From Chloroflexota bacterium (GTDB taxonomy: Bacteria; Chloroflexota; Dehalococcoidia; Lucifugimonadales; UBA3495): 38,330 nt of DNA. This document shows, in pieces, positions 1-8,430 of this stretch. The notes under the pieces were generated by a model, which had not been told where the DNA came from, ran no database searches, and saw nothing but the letters and a program-made list of their open reading frames with translations. Each line of letters starts with the position of its first letter. The stretch's first letter is position 1. The stretch lies in contig JAPPGG010000018.1 of NCBI GenBank assembly GCA_028875055.1, forward strand, positions 1 to 38,330. The letters are read 5' to 3'. The position numbers were made by a program, and so were the translations under genes.

Positions 1-53
1 CAGCTCCATTCAACACTTAATAGGCCTGTCTTTACCAGTTTGACCGACTACTA

Positions 54-80
54 GGCCCTTCGGAAAGCTCAGGGCGACAT
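54..80 (-). repeat. Dispersed 27-bp repeat, copy A
   Basis: Read on the minus strand, this 27-mer matches 23683-23709 at 26 of 27 positions (core CCCTGAGCTT, then CCGAAGGG). A looser relative lies near 38205-38255. It looks like a short dispersed intergenic repeat. I see no other feature in bases 1-297; the ORFs there are weak and overlap the end of the flavin gene. Confidence 0.6.
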
Positions 81-297
81 CGGTTTGCCTTGTGGATATT
101 AGCCGGCTGCAGGACGAATCTTTCATGCGATTGCCCTGACCGTCCCAGGAGTTACCTGCTTATTGAACGTCAATGGTTGGAGTGGGGGTGAGGCGGATGC
201 GAGAAAATGGCTCCGATCCGCAACTTGCCAGTATGGAGAGAGTTTCCAGGGTCCGTCGGGGCCCAACGACGAACCGCTGATAGAACAGGACCGCCGC

Positions 298-1449
298 TCA
301 CCGGCTAAGGGCATTGCCGATTATCCACGCCGCTGGCGGGCAACCGATGCCGAAGCCGAAAAAGGGGCCAAAGTCCCGGGTGGCCGTCTGGCCCGTAAAG
401 TAGAGGCCCGGAATGCTGGACTGGAACCGGCTGTCCAGTACCGGAAAGCCCTCCTCGACCCTGAGATTCCTGGTGATGCTGGGGTCACGCAGGTAAGGCT
501 CCCGGGCCACTTCCACCCGGTACCCGGTGGCCAGGATGGTCTGGTCCACGTTCAGGGCGCTGCCGTCATCCAGGGAAAGAGCAGTCGAGCCATCCCCGTT
601 CAGCCGGGCGCCCGTAATTCGGGTGTTGGGCCACAGATGGACATTGTCTCCCTGGATGCGCGGTTGCAGCCAGGGTTCCAGCTTGAGGCGTCCCTCGCCC
701 CAGAGACGCTGGTAAATGCGGTCTCGCTCTCCCGCACTCAACTCCTTGAACCAGCCAGGGCTTTCCCTGGTACGGTCCATCAGGTCGTCGATCCAGTCCC
801 AGTCAGACTCGGTAAAGGCGGGCGTGTCGTGGCGGTAGATGATGTGAATGTCAGCACCTGCTTCCTCGTTGATGAGGGCAGCCCACTCGAAGGCGCTCTG
901 CCGCCCGCCCACGATGGCGCACCGCTTGTCCTTCAACCCGCTGAAGTCAACCAAGTCGCAGGTGTGCGCAAATTTCTGCCGGGGCAGCAGGGAAGCTACA
1001 TCCTCCGGTATGTTCCGGTAATGGGTCAACCCAGTGGCGGAAAGCGCCCGCCGGGCGCAAATCTCCGCGCCATCTTCCAGAGTTGCCGTGAAGGGCAGTG
1101 TAAGGCCTTCCGTCCACCGGAGGTTCCGCACGAAGTTTCGCCGTACCTCAAGTTCGCTCCCTTCCTGGAACCACCGGCAATACTCCAGGTACAGCGACAG
1201 GGAAATGGGCGATACATCCTCCGGAGTCAGTCCCCGCTCGCTTACAAACTTTTCAAAGGTTAACTCCCCCACGGCGTCCAGGTGCCAGGAGGTCGGTGAC
1301 CGCAGCAGCATACCCGAGGGCATGTGGTCCCGCCAGAAGCTCATGGGATCGCCCACCACCACGCAGTCCAGCCCAAGCCGTCGAGCATAAGAAGCTGTGG
1401 CCAGGCCGTAGGGGCCGGCGCCAATGATAAGCAAATCCGTTTCCGTCAT
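298..1449 (-). CDS. FAD/NAD(P)-dependent oxidoreductase, flavin monooxygenase-like
   Basis: This 383-residue protein has the architecture of the flavin-containing monooxygenase and N-hydroxylase group. An N-terminal Rossmann FAD site GAGPYG lies at residues 10-15. A second dinucleotide site, in the stretch AIVGGRQSAFEW near residue 180, would bind NAD(P)H. The late ATGYR motif is typical of these enzymes, and the C-terminal TGQ region closes the FAD fold. There is no signal peptide, so it should be cytoplasmic. The substrate cannot be read from the sequence: small-molecule monooxygenation and a thioredoxin-reductase-like role are both possible. It stands alone on the minus strand, divergent from the binding-protein gene at 1742. 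The ATG at 1449 begins directly with the FAD-binding strand, which supports that start. Confidence 0.85.
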   Translation of the reverse strand: MTETDLLIIGAGPYGLATASYARRLGLDCVVVGDPMSFWRDHMPSGMLLRSPTSWHLDAVGELTFEKFVSERGLTPEDVSPISLSLYLEYCRWFQEGSELEVRRNFVRNLRWTEGLTLPFTATLEDGAEICARRALSATGLTHYRNIPEDVASLLPRQKFAHTCDLVDFSGLKDKRCAIVGGRQSAFEWAALINEEAGADIHIIYRHDTPAFTESDWDWIDDLMDRTRESPGWFKELSAGERDRIYQRLWGEGRLKLEPWLQPRIQGDNVHLWPNTRITGARLNGDGSTALSLDDGSALNVDQTILATGYRVEVAREPYLRDPSITRNLRVEEGFPVLDSRFQSSIPGLYFTGQTATRDFGPFFGFGIGCPPAAWIIGNALSR

Positions 1450-1604
1450 GGCCTGTTAATATCAGTGGCCGGTGGACCTGTCAAGAGCGTTTCCGGCCGG
1501 AATCGAATAGTGTTCACTTCGACAAGCCTGCCGCCGTATTGCCTGTATTGGATTGTGCCCTTTCGCCGCCGCCTGCATGGTTTCGTCTCCCATGACAGGA
1601 ATTA

Positions 1605-1633
1605 TTGACAGACCGGGGTTTCTGTAATATAAA
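1605..1633 (+). promoter_or_regulatory. Sigma70-type promoter of the solute-binding protein gene
   Basis: TTGACA (1605-1610) and TATAAA (1628-1633) are separated by exactly 17 bp, a near-perfect housekeeping promoter. Transcription should start near 1640, leaving a leader of about 100 nt. The leader holds two purine-rich AGGAGG-like sites, at 1671-1676 and 1730-1735. Only the second is correctly spaced from the GTG start at 1742. Confidence 0.75.
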
Positions 1634-1741
1634 GCTGCTTACTACGCGAACAAAGTAGTAATCGATGTGCAGGAGGATAAAACCAAAGCATTAAAATAGC
1701 AGTACAAGTTTACGCAATTCGTAATAAATAGGAGGGAATTT

Positions 1742-3613
1742 GTGGGAAAGCTAGTCAAACGATATAGCAGATCTTTCAACGCCCGCCTGTGGGTGATTCT
1801 GCCCTTGGTCGCGGTGCTGGCAGTGGCCTGCGGCTCTGCTGATGAACCTGCCGCCGCCCCCGCGTCGGAAGCGCAGGAAGCAGCTCCCACGGCTACATTT
1901 GCGCCCCAGATGATTCCTGCGGCCACCTCGGCTCCGGCCGAAGCCATGGCCCAGCCTGAAGCGCCGGCCCAGAGCGCGGGCGGTTCTTCGGGAGGCGATA
2001 CTTCCAGCCAGGCGGCTCCCGCTCCCACGGCTGCGCCTGCCCCCACCGCCGCTCCACCGGCGGCAGACCCCGCCAAGAATCACGCTGTGGTGGTTACCGA
2101 AGCGGAACCCGCCAGCGTCGGAGCCTGGAGCGAAGGCTGTTCTGCGGAAATCCATAGCATGGGCTGCCAGGACTTTGTCACCGACTTCCTGACCTGGCTG
2201 GACGACCGCACCGCCGAAATCGTTCCTCTTTCCGGTGTGGTGGACTGGGAACAGATTGATATTGACCGCTGGCAGTTTAACCTGCGGGATGGCGTCAAGT
2301 TCCACAACGGCGCTCCATGGAACGCCGCCGCCGCCAAGTACGGCATCGAGTACAACGCCTTCCCCGACAATCCCAGCGCGTCGGTTACCTGGACTGGCCC
2401 GGACATGACCGCCGAAGTCATTGACGATTTGACGGTTCACGCCGTTTGCCCGAATCCCTGCCCCATTTACCCTCGCACTGCCCTCTTTGCCGATTTCCAG
2501 GACCCGGTGTGGTTTGAATCCATAAAGGATGATGACGAAGCCCGTTCCACCAATACCATCGGCTTCGGTCCTTACAAGATTATCGAGCATACCGGTGGCG
2601 TCAAGACCGAGTTCGAGGCATACGAAGACTATCTGCCCAATGACAACTGGTTCTCGCAGATGCCCACCATTCAGTACTTGACTCACACCTGGCGGGCGGA
2701 AGCCACGGTGCGCGCCGCGATGATACGGACCGGTGAAGCGCACTGGGCTGCTGACATCGGTTTCGAAGAAGCCGAGACGGTGAGCAAGACCGTTAGCGGA
2801 AAGACCGCAGAGGTTTACACGCTGGTGTTCGACACCGTCTTCCATGAAGAACTGGCCAAGCAGAAGGTCAGGCTGGCCCTGTCCCACGCTGTGGACTGCC
2901 AGACCATGCTGGACTCCTTCTTCAACGGTCAGATCCCGTGCCACCAGGCTATTTCCATGAAGGGCACAGTGGGCATTACCGATGCCAACTCTGCTCCCAG
3001 GGAATACAACCCCGAACTGGCAATGCAGTTGCTTGCGGAAGCCGGCTACAATCCGGACAACGAGATCAACATTAACACCCGCCCCGGCTCCAACATCCGC
3101 GGCGAGGAAATCCTGGAGTCCGTGGTCCAGTCTTGGCGCGAAATTGGCGTCAACGCTAACCTGAACTCCTTTGGCGACCTCGGCGCTGCCAGGGAACTGC
3201 AGATCTCCGGCTGCGGACGCTTCTCCGGCGAGGCCGGCTACAAGGAAGCTATGGACTGCGCCGACCGGGATCCCCCGGGACCGGCCTTCGTAAGCTCCCA
3301 CGCCTACGAGGTCGCTACCTCCAACGAGATCCTGGACATGCAGCGGTTCAACAACTCCCGCCTGAGCTGCTTCAGCCGCAGCAGTCGCCACTGCACCGCG
3401 GAATTTGAAGAGTGGAAGACCGAGGCCAACTCCATTCCGGAAGGTCCGGAACGGACCAAGGCCATGGAAGAGATCGCCGACTTCGCCTATGAACAGGCTA
3501 TCTTCCTGCCCTTCTTCGAGGTTGTGTACGTTTACGGTCTGGCTGATGACATCGATTGGCAGCCCTACTACGCGCCGCGCCTCCGGGGCAACACTCTTCG
3601 GTTCACCGAGTGA
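1742..3613 (+). CDS. ABC transporter substrate-binding lipoprotein, family 5 (peptide/nickel type)
   Basis: This 623-residue exported lipoprotein has a positively charged N-terminus, a hydrophobic stretch and a lipobox ending LAVAC, with the lipidated cysteine at residue 30. An Ala/Pro/Thr-rich linker (about 36-110) follows. The family-5 solute-binding fold then runs to the end; GFGPYKI near residue 275 and the terminal EVVYVYGLADDIDWQPY-type tail are typical. It should bind a peptide or other small solute at the outer membrane face. The mature part has ten cysteines in five close pairs (133/142, 236/240, 386/400, 491/506, 543/551), which suggests disulfides. No permease or ATPase genes are adjacent, so it is an orphan here. 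The start is GTG with AGGAGG 6 nt upstream. A strong promoter precedes it and two hairpins follow. Confidence 0.9.
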   Translation: MGKLVKRYSRSFNARLWVILPLVAVLAVACGSADEPAAAPASEAQEAAPTATFAPQMIPAATSAPAEAMAQPEAPAQSAGGSSGGDTSSQAAPAPTAAPAPTAAPPAADPAKNHAVVVTEAEPASVGAWSEGCSAEIHSMGCQDFVTDFLTWLDDRTAEIVPLSGVVDWEQIDIDRWQFNLRDGVKFHNGAPWNAAAAKYGIEYNAFPDNPSASVTWTGPDMTAEVIDDLTVHAVCPNPCPIYPRTALFADFQDPVWFESIKDDDEARSTNTIGFGPYKIIEHTGGVKTEFEAYEDYLPNDNWFSQMPTIQYLTHTWRAEATVRAAMIRTGEAHWAADIGFEEAETVSKTVSGKTAEVYTLVFDTVFHEELAKQKVRLALSHAVDCQTMLDSFFNGQIPCHQAISMKGTVGITDANSAPREYNPELAMQLLAEAGYNPDNEININTRPGSNIRGEEILESVVQSWREIGVNANLNSFGDLGAARELQISGCGRFSGEAGYKEAMDCADRDPPGPAFVSSHAYEVATSNEILDMQRFNNSRLSCFSRSSRHCTAEFEEWKTEANSIPEGPERTKAMEEIADFAYEQAIFLPFFEVVYVYGLADDIDWQPYYAPRLRGNTLRFTE

Positions 3614-3664
3614 TCAGAACCCTGATCGCGAACTTCCCCAATGGGGAACGGTGAGAACAAACTC

Positions 3665-3690
3665 GGGGGCGGGTCCAAAGACCCGCCCCC
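3665..3690 (+). terminator. Rho-independent-type hairpin after the binding protein
   Basis: An 11-bp perfect GC-rich stem (3665-3675 with 3680-3690) has a 4-nt CAAA loop and is followed by a moderately T-rich stretch. It lies 50 bp after the stop at 3613, between convergent genes, so it probably ends the plus-strand transcript. Confidence 0.7.
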
Positions 3691-3717
3691 ATCATTTCTA
3701 TGCAGTTGCAACGTTTG

Positions 3718-3740
3718 GGGGCGGATATCAGATCCGCCCC
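3718..3740 (-). terminator. Second GC hairpin between convergent genes
   Basis: A 9-bp stem (3718-3726 with 3732-3740) has a 5-nt loop and the same GGGGCGG-type arm as the first hairpin. It lies just beyond the stop of the minus-strand alcohol dehydrogenase and could terminate it. The pair may act in both directions. Confidence 0.55.
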
Positions 3741-3773
3741 TCTTATTGCCTACCGGGAGCAGTGTCGGCCCGT

Positions 3774-4859
3774 CTAATCAAACAGGATCACGCTGCGGGC
3801 CACGTTGCCGCCCTTCATGTCGGCGAAAGCCTCGTTAATCTGCTCCAGCTTCATATGCTGGCTCACCAGCTCGTCCAGCTTCAGCCGTCCCTGCAGGTAG
3901 AATTCAATGTAGCGGGGCATATCCGTCCGGAAGCGGTTGGACCCCATGCTGCTGCCCTGCAGCTTGCGTTCCCGCCGCAGGAACCCGCCGGCGTCAATCT
4001 CGATCATCGTCCCTTCCGGAATCATCCCGATGACCGTGGCGGTGCCGCCCGGGCGCAGCATCTGGTAGCACTGCTCCGCCGTTTGCTTGAGACCGATGGC
4101 TTCAAAGGAGTAGTCCACTCCGTCGTCGGTCAAGTCTCGAATGCGTTCAACCACGTCGCCGCTGGAGGCGTCAATCACATCGGTGGCGCCGAACTCACGG
4201 GCCATGGTCAACTTGGTCTCCACCGTGTCCACCGCGATTATCCGCAAAGCCCCGGCCAGGGCCGCGCCCTGGATGCAGTTGAGTCCCACCCCGCCGCAGC
4301 CCACCACGCATACCGTGCTGCCCGGCTCCACCGCGGCCGTGTTCAGTACCGCCCCCAGGCCGGTGGTGGCCCCGCAGCCAATCAGGGCCAGCCGGTCCAT
4401 GGGCACGTCGTCCCGCACCTTCACGCAGGCGTTCTCGTGGACGAGCATCATTTCAGCGTAGGACCCCAGCTGCGCCATCTGCGTAATGGCCTCGCCGTTC
4501 TTCCTGAGCCTGGGAGCCTGGTCGGCGCTGCGGACCACGTCGGTGCGGGTGCAGAGGACGGGCTGCCCCCGCAGGCAGAACTCGCAGTGGCCGCAAAAGA
4601 CGGAAAGGCACATAATTACCGTGTCCCCCGGCTTCAGGTAATTGACCTGTTCTCCCACAGCCTCAACGGTACCGGCAGCCTCGTGCCCCAGGATGGCCGG
4701 CTTGGTGATGCTGTAGCTTCCTTCTACGTAGTGCAGGTCGCTGTGGCACACGCCGCTGGCGCCGGTACGAATCAGGACTTCACGGGGGCCCGGGGCGTCA
4801 ACCTGCACCTCCTCCACTTCCAGGGGCACGTTTACCTCTCTCAAAACGGCAGCCTTCAT
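3774..4859 (-). CDS. Zinc-dependent alcohol dehydrogenase (MDR superfamily)
   Basis: This 361-residue medium-chain dehydrogenase would oxidise or reduce an alcohol/aldehyde pair with NAD(H). The catalytic zinc site appears as GVCHSDLH, followed by GHEAAG. The structural zinc lobe is intact as C-x2-C-x2-C-x7-C in the stretch CGHCEFCLRGQPVLC. The nucleotide-binding loop is GCGGVG. Closest by eye are the class III-like and aryl-alcohol dehydrogenase branches of the family; the substrate is not clear. I chose the ATG at 4859 because AGGAGGT lies 6 nt upstream and the protein then begins MKAAVL, the usual start of the family. An upstream in-frame start at 4898 would add 13 unlikely residues. Confidence 0.9.
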   Translation of the reverse strand: MKAAVLREVNVPLEVEEVQVDAPGPREVLIRTGASGVCHSDLHYVEGSYSITKPAILGHEAAGTVEAVGEQVNYLKPGDTVIMCLSVFCGHCEFCLRGQPVLCTRTDVVRSADQAPRLRKNGEAITQMAQLGSYAEMMLVHENACVKVRDDVPMDRLALIGCGATTGLGAVLNTAAVEPGSTVCVVGCGGVGLNCIQGAALAGALRIIAVDTVETKLTMAREFGATDVIDASSGDVVERIRDLTDDGVDYSFEAIGLKQTAEQCYQMLRPGGTATVIGMIPEGTMIEIDAGGFLRRERKLQGSSMGSNRFRTDMPRYIEFYLQGRLKLDELVSQHMKLEQINEAFADMKGGNVARSVILFD

Positions 4860-5064
4860 AGCCGCACCTCCTTGATGTTGGTACACCGGTCTTCCCATTG
4901 GGATTGTGTGGAGAGTCTAACACTACGGCGGCCGGCTGGCACCAGCCTGGGCGACGCCGACGCTTCAGGCCAGGGCCGGTATTCCAGCAGTCCGAGCGAC
5001 GACAACAGCCAGGGCCCTATCCGGAGGCGTGGCCAGGGAAAGCCGGCGCTTCCCGGTAGCCTCC

Positions 5065-5742
5065 TCAGCAGGGTCCCTGCACCGTCGGGGTCCTGCGAGG
5101 ATTCTTCCGGCCGGTATTCAGCTTGGTTCTTACTTCGCGCTTGACCCTGGACGCCAGGCAATGGTCGTACTCCGCCAGGAACACCTCCACCGCCCCGCGG
5201 TCGTGCTGCTCAACCACCCGCAGGGCCCAGGACAGCGCCTTCTCAACCATGTCCTCGTGGTCGGCGGCCAGCATCCGGCAAACTGGCATGGTACGGGCCA
5301 CATCGCCCGTTCCGCCCCGCGCCTTCAGGTTCAGCGCCACGGTACTGACCAGCGCCACCCGCCGCCACCAGCGGTTTTCTGACCCAGCCCATCGGTGGAC
5401 GACTTCATCGCTAATCTGCCCGTTGCGCCATGCCGGCCCCGAAAGGTAGAGGGAAAAGACATCCACCGAGTCCCAGCTGTTCAGACCAGCCCCCAATTGC
5501 TCGAGAGTTGCCTTGTCGAGAGCAGCCAGTGTTGGGCGATGGTAATGGGCAATTTCGTAGCCCATCCACCGTATTTCCCGTTCCCCCTCCCGCAGCGACC
5601 GGTCCACTATGGCCTGGACCAGTTCCAGAACATCGCCGGCCGCGTACCTGGCAACCCTTCGGCTAATTTCCCGCCGGATAGGACGGATGGCGGGAATTGT
5701 AGGGGTGGGCAGGGTGTTTACGCGTGAAAAGAGTTCATTCAC
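5065..5742 (-). CDS. AlkD-like DNA alkylation repair protein
   Basis: This all-helical HEAT-like protein of about 225 residues matches the AlkD/AlkC DNA glycosylase family, which removes positively charged alkylated bases. W90 and D94 in WDSVD correspond to the tryptophan-aspartate pair of the active site. An arginine in RWWRRVA (127/128) fits the conserved DNA-facing arginine. The C-terminal stretch DMVEKALSWALR is the family signature. The start is uncertain. The GTG at 5742 lies 21 nt from a strong GGGAGGT site, whereas in-frame ATC and ATT codons lie 6 and 9 nt from it, so translation may begin a few residues earlier at a non-canonical codon. The family assignment is fairly secure; activity is inferred. 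Confidence 0.8.
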   Translation of the reverse strand: MNELFSRVNTLPTPTIPAIRPIRREISRRVARYAAGDVLELVQAIVDRSLREGEREIRWMGYEIAHYHRPTLAALDKATLEQLGAGLNSWDSVDVFSLYLSGPAWRNGQISDEVVHRWAGSENRWWRRVALVSTVALNLKARGGTGDVARTMPVCRMLAADHEDMVEKALSWALRVVEQHDRGAVEVFLAEYDHCLASRVKREVRTKLNTGRKNPRRTPTVQGPC

Positions 5743-5843
5743 TGGGCTTGCAATGATGATCGTACCTCCCTGGCTTGGCGGGGAACAAGCTCTGGTTGGG
5801 GCATTCTAGCAGACCTGCCAGGAGTGGGGTCGTCAAAACAATC

Positions 5844-5971
5844 TTGTCCACATTCCTTGGCTCGGGTCTGGCGGATTGCCAGGAATGAGGCTTCATTGCG
5901 TCGCCGCCCTTTCCACACCCCTCACTCTCACCTGTATCGCTGATCTCCCCTGTCCTACCGTCTTATCCACA
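5844..5971 (+). other. Three DnaA-box-like 9-mers in a gene-free stretch
   Basis: Bases 5743-6282 hold no credible gene. Within them are TTATCCACA (5963-5971, a perfect DnaA box), TTGTCCACA (5844-5852, one mismatch) and CTTTCCACA (5909-5917, two mismatches), all in the same orientation. There is no AT-rich unwinding region and no dnaA or dnaN nearby, so an origin is not supported. A DnaA-binding cluster or chance are both possible. Confidence 0.3.
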
Positions 5972-6117
5972 CCCTCCAGGCTGAATCCGACGCCATCGAT
6001 ACCTGGCATGATTACCGCCCCGCTGAACTTCCTGCATCCAGCAGAAGCAATCACCGCGGGGCCACGATGGCGGACCCGCGAGACAAAACCCGACCACCGA
6101 TACGCTTTCAACTGACC

Positions 6118-6189
6118 GGGGCGCGCCAAAGGGGGCGCCCCCTAGTTGCAGACAAATGGCGGGGAGACCGTGGCCCCCACGGTCTCCCC
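6118..6189. other. Two strong GC hairpins downstream of the Calx-beta gene
   Basis: A 12-bp palindrome (6131-6142) partly overlaps a possible 7-bp stem (6118-6124 with 6135-6141). A second hairpin follows, with a 13-bp perfect stem (6161-6173 with 6177-6189) and a 3-nt loop. They lie about 95 bp beyond the in-frame end (6283) of the extended Calx-beta frame and may terminate that transcript, although no long T run follows. Confidence 0.4.
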
Positions 6190-6282
6190 GGGTGGGGCAT
6201 CGCCGCCCCGAGCCGTTTTCCGCGCACTGGATTGCCATGGTGTCTGTGCTGCATGGCTTGAGTGCGCCCGTCTGCGATGACC

Positions 6283-6477
6283 CTATTGGCAGAGGGCCTG
6301 GGCTCTTCGGGACCAATTCCGCCCCTCCATCAGGTCGGCGTCGTTGTCGAGGGCGTGCACCCGGTAGGTGTAATCGATGCGCAATCGGCGTGTGCGGTCC
6401 GTCCAGTCCCAGTACTCATCGCCGTGGGTCTGGAGGGCCTCGGCTGCCGGGCCCAGGAAATCGAACCGGTCGGTGAT
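6283..6477 (-). pseudogene. In-frame continuation of the Calx-beta protein after TGA
   Basis: Immediately after the TGA at 6478-6480 the same frame stays open for 64 codons to a TAG at 6283-6285. The translation looks like the second half of a fibronectin type III domain, with YWDWTD, then IDYTYRVHALDND and a terminal NWSRRAQA. The first half of that domain ends the main ORF with GWRVERR. This is therefore the detached C-terminus of the upstream gene. A nonsense mutation, a sequencing error or readthrough could explain it. Confidence 0.6.
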
Positions 6478-8238
6478 TCACTCTCCGCCGCTGAGGCGCC
6501 TTCGTTCAACGCGCCATCCGTGTGGTGGCGGGTCGTCCTCGAATGCGGGTGCGGCGTGCCAGAAGAAAGATATTCCGTTGGATTGGCACATCGGCACGGA
6601 GATTCCCGGCCGCTCGATATCGTGGATGAGTTCACGCTGAGTAATGGTCACGACGGTCTCGTTGACTGGACCCTGGGCAACTCCGGGAGGCAGCATTGAA
6701 CCGAAAGACAGCTTCACGCTCTCGCCGCCGTCGTCGATGGTGTCGTAGGTGGCGGAGAAGGAGAAGGTCTTGGAGGTTTCAGTGGCGTTGAAGGTTACGG
6801 TCCGGGGCACGCCGGAATAGTCGTCGCCGGTAGCCCCGTCCTGACCGACGGCGACGATGGGGATCCTCACGGTCCGCAGGGGAGGGTCGCTCACCGTGAC
6901 GACCACGGCCTGGCTGCCGCCCTCGATTACGGTGTAGGCGGCCTGGCCAAAGCTCACCGCTACCGCCGGTTCATTGTCGGTGATGGTAACCACGTAGGGA
7001 TTGGGGCACTGAAGGGAGCACTCCTCTCCATCCGGGTCGAGGATCTTCACCTCTGACGTGAGACCCGTCGCTCGCGTCACGTGGAGGTGAAATGTCTCGT
7101 CTCCTTCGTAGATGGCGTCATCCACGATGGTGATGGTTACCGTTTTGCTCCCGACCAGCACGCCTCCTTCCATTTCGAAATCGGAGGAGTTGAACCGAGG
7201 TTGAGATGACACGGAGTGAAAATCGCGGGAGTCCTCGGAGCTGGAGGCGGTCTGAGCATCGGATAATATGCCCACGTTGAAACCATCAACGCGGGGGACG
7301 CTTGAGTGCGCACGGGCCACAATTACCACGTCCAGGGTGCCGGCGCCTTCGGCGACGGTGTAGGTCGATTGGTCGAGCGTGACGCTTACCGCAGGCCCTT
7401 CCTGGGAGATGACCTTGACCGGCGCGACGCCGCTGGTGTCGTAGCCGGCCACGGGAGCGACCGTTGCGACCAGGTTCCCGCTCCGGATCACGCTGGATGA
7501 GAATTCCGTGGGCGGGATGAACTCAGTGATTGTCTCATCACGCTCCGAGAAGTGAAACGTCCGTGTGGTGTCGGAAAGCCAATCCTCGTCCTGGGTGAAG
7601 TTGACCGTCACACCCGGCGCGTCGTCCCTAGGACCGCCGCGCGTCACGGTGAAAGACAGCGTGCCGATGCCGGCCACGTATTCGGAGGGGGTTGCCTGGA
7701 TGGTGATGTCCGGCACCGAGGGGTCGGCGGGCCGGGACAGGATGACGTAGTAAGTTTCGGTCGTCACCTGGTCCGCGGCGCGCACCCTCAGCGAGACGAC
7801 GGTCGTGGCGCCCTCGGTAAGGTCGGCCGGGACGGTCACGAGGCCGATGAGAGAGTCCAGGGTCAGCGTGTTGTCCCCGACGCTGACCCTGTCGATGACG
7901 GCCCCGGTTCTGGCGACGGCTGCGATCACGTCAACGCTTTCGGCGGCAACGGTGACCGTGTACAGCGTGGTGGCTGGATCAAACTGTGGAACAAGCGCCA
8001 CCGCTTCGCCGTTCGCGGTGACGCGGAATTGGCCAAGACTCGCATCCTCGTCGTGAGCCACCTGCCCGGGCACGGGCTGGCGTTGGTGGAGCGGATCATG
8101 GCTGCTGGCGAGGGCGGGACCGACCGCCAATTGTCCAATGGCTAAAAGCAGGATAGCAATGACCGTCAGGAATCCGACCAGCGAGATGATGCGGAGCGGT
8201 ATTCTTCGGGTTTTCGAAAATCCCATCGTTTGTGTCAT
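6478..8238 (-). CDS. Secreted Calx-beta / cadherin-like repeat protein
   Basis: This 586-residue protein begins with an N-terminal hydrophobic signal or anchor (about 14-45) ending near ALASS. A cadherin-like beta-sandwich module follows (about 65-170), with TLYTVTVAAES and the typical YYVILSRP end. Three Calx-beta-like modules come next (roughly 175-285, 290-420, 430-540), recognisable by YTVAEGAG, YTVIEGGS and DAIYEGDETF. The ORF then stops inside a fibronectin type III domain (GWRVERR). Such proteins are extracellular, often calcium-binding, adhesins or surface-layer components. The TGA at 6478 interrupts the last domain, and the frame continues in register beyond it, so the intact protein may be about 651 codons. 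The gene is alone, preceded by an AGAGGG-type ribosome site. Confidence 0.8.
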   Translation of the reverse strand: MTQTMGFSKTRRIPLRIISLVGFLTVIAILLLAIGQLAVGPALASSHDPLHQRQPVPGQVAHDEDASLGQFRVTANGEAVALVPQFDPATTLYTVTVAAESVDVIAAVARTGAVIDRVSVGDNTLTLDSLIGLVTVPADLTEGATTVVSLRVRAADQVTTETYYVILSRPADPSVPDITIQATPSEYVAGIGTLSFTVTRGGPRDDAPGVTVNFTQDEDWLSDTTRTFHFSERDETITEFIPPTEFSSSVIRSGNLVATVAPVAGYDTSGVAPVKVISQEGPAVSVTLDQSTYTVAEGAGTLDVVIVARAHSSVPRVDGFNVGILSDAQTASSSEDSRDFHSVSSQPRFNSSDFEMEGGVLVGSKTVTITIVDDAIYEGDETFHLHVTRATGLTSEVKILDPDGEECSLQCPNPYVVTITDNEPAVAVSFGQAAYTVIEGGSQAVVVTVSDPPLRTVRIPIVAVGQDGATGDDYSGVPRTVTFNATETSKTFSFSATYDTIDDGGESVKLSFGSMLPPGVAQGPVNETVVTITQRELIHDIERPGISVPMCQSNGISFFWHAAPAFEDDPPPHGWRVERRRLSGGE

Positions 8239-8430
8239 GTTTTACATCCCTCTCGTTTGAATTGAGCTGTCGTGGATTGGCCACGGCAGGGATGGGAGTT
8301 CTTGCGGCGTTGGTGTGAAGGTGAACTATGAGCGCATGTGCCCCTCCGACAGGTGATGCGTGATAATGTGTGACAGGTATCGAGCAATTGCGCAGGCTGC
8401 CGATTTGCGAATAGCACGCTCGACCACTGT

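Noticed and set aside
163-1263. Long plus-strand ORF of 366 codons
   Set aside because: It is antisense to the flavin oxidoreductase, whose cofactor motifs are clear, and shows no recognisable domain.
3405-5144. 579-codon plus-strand ORF
   Set aside because: It runs through the end of the binding-protein gene, two terminators and the antisense of the alcohol dehydrogenase; a high-GC shadow.
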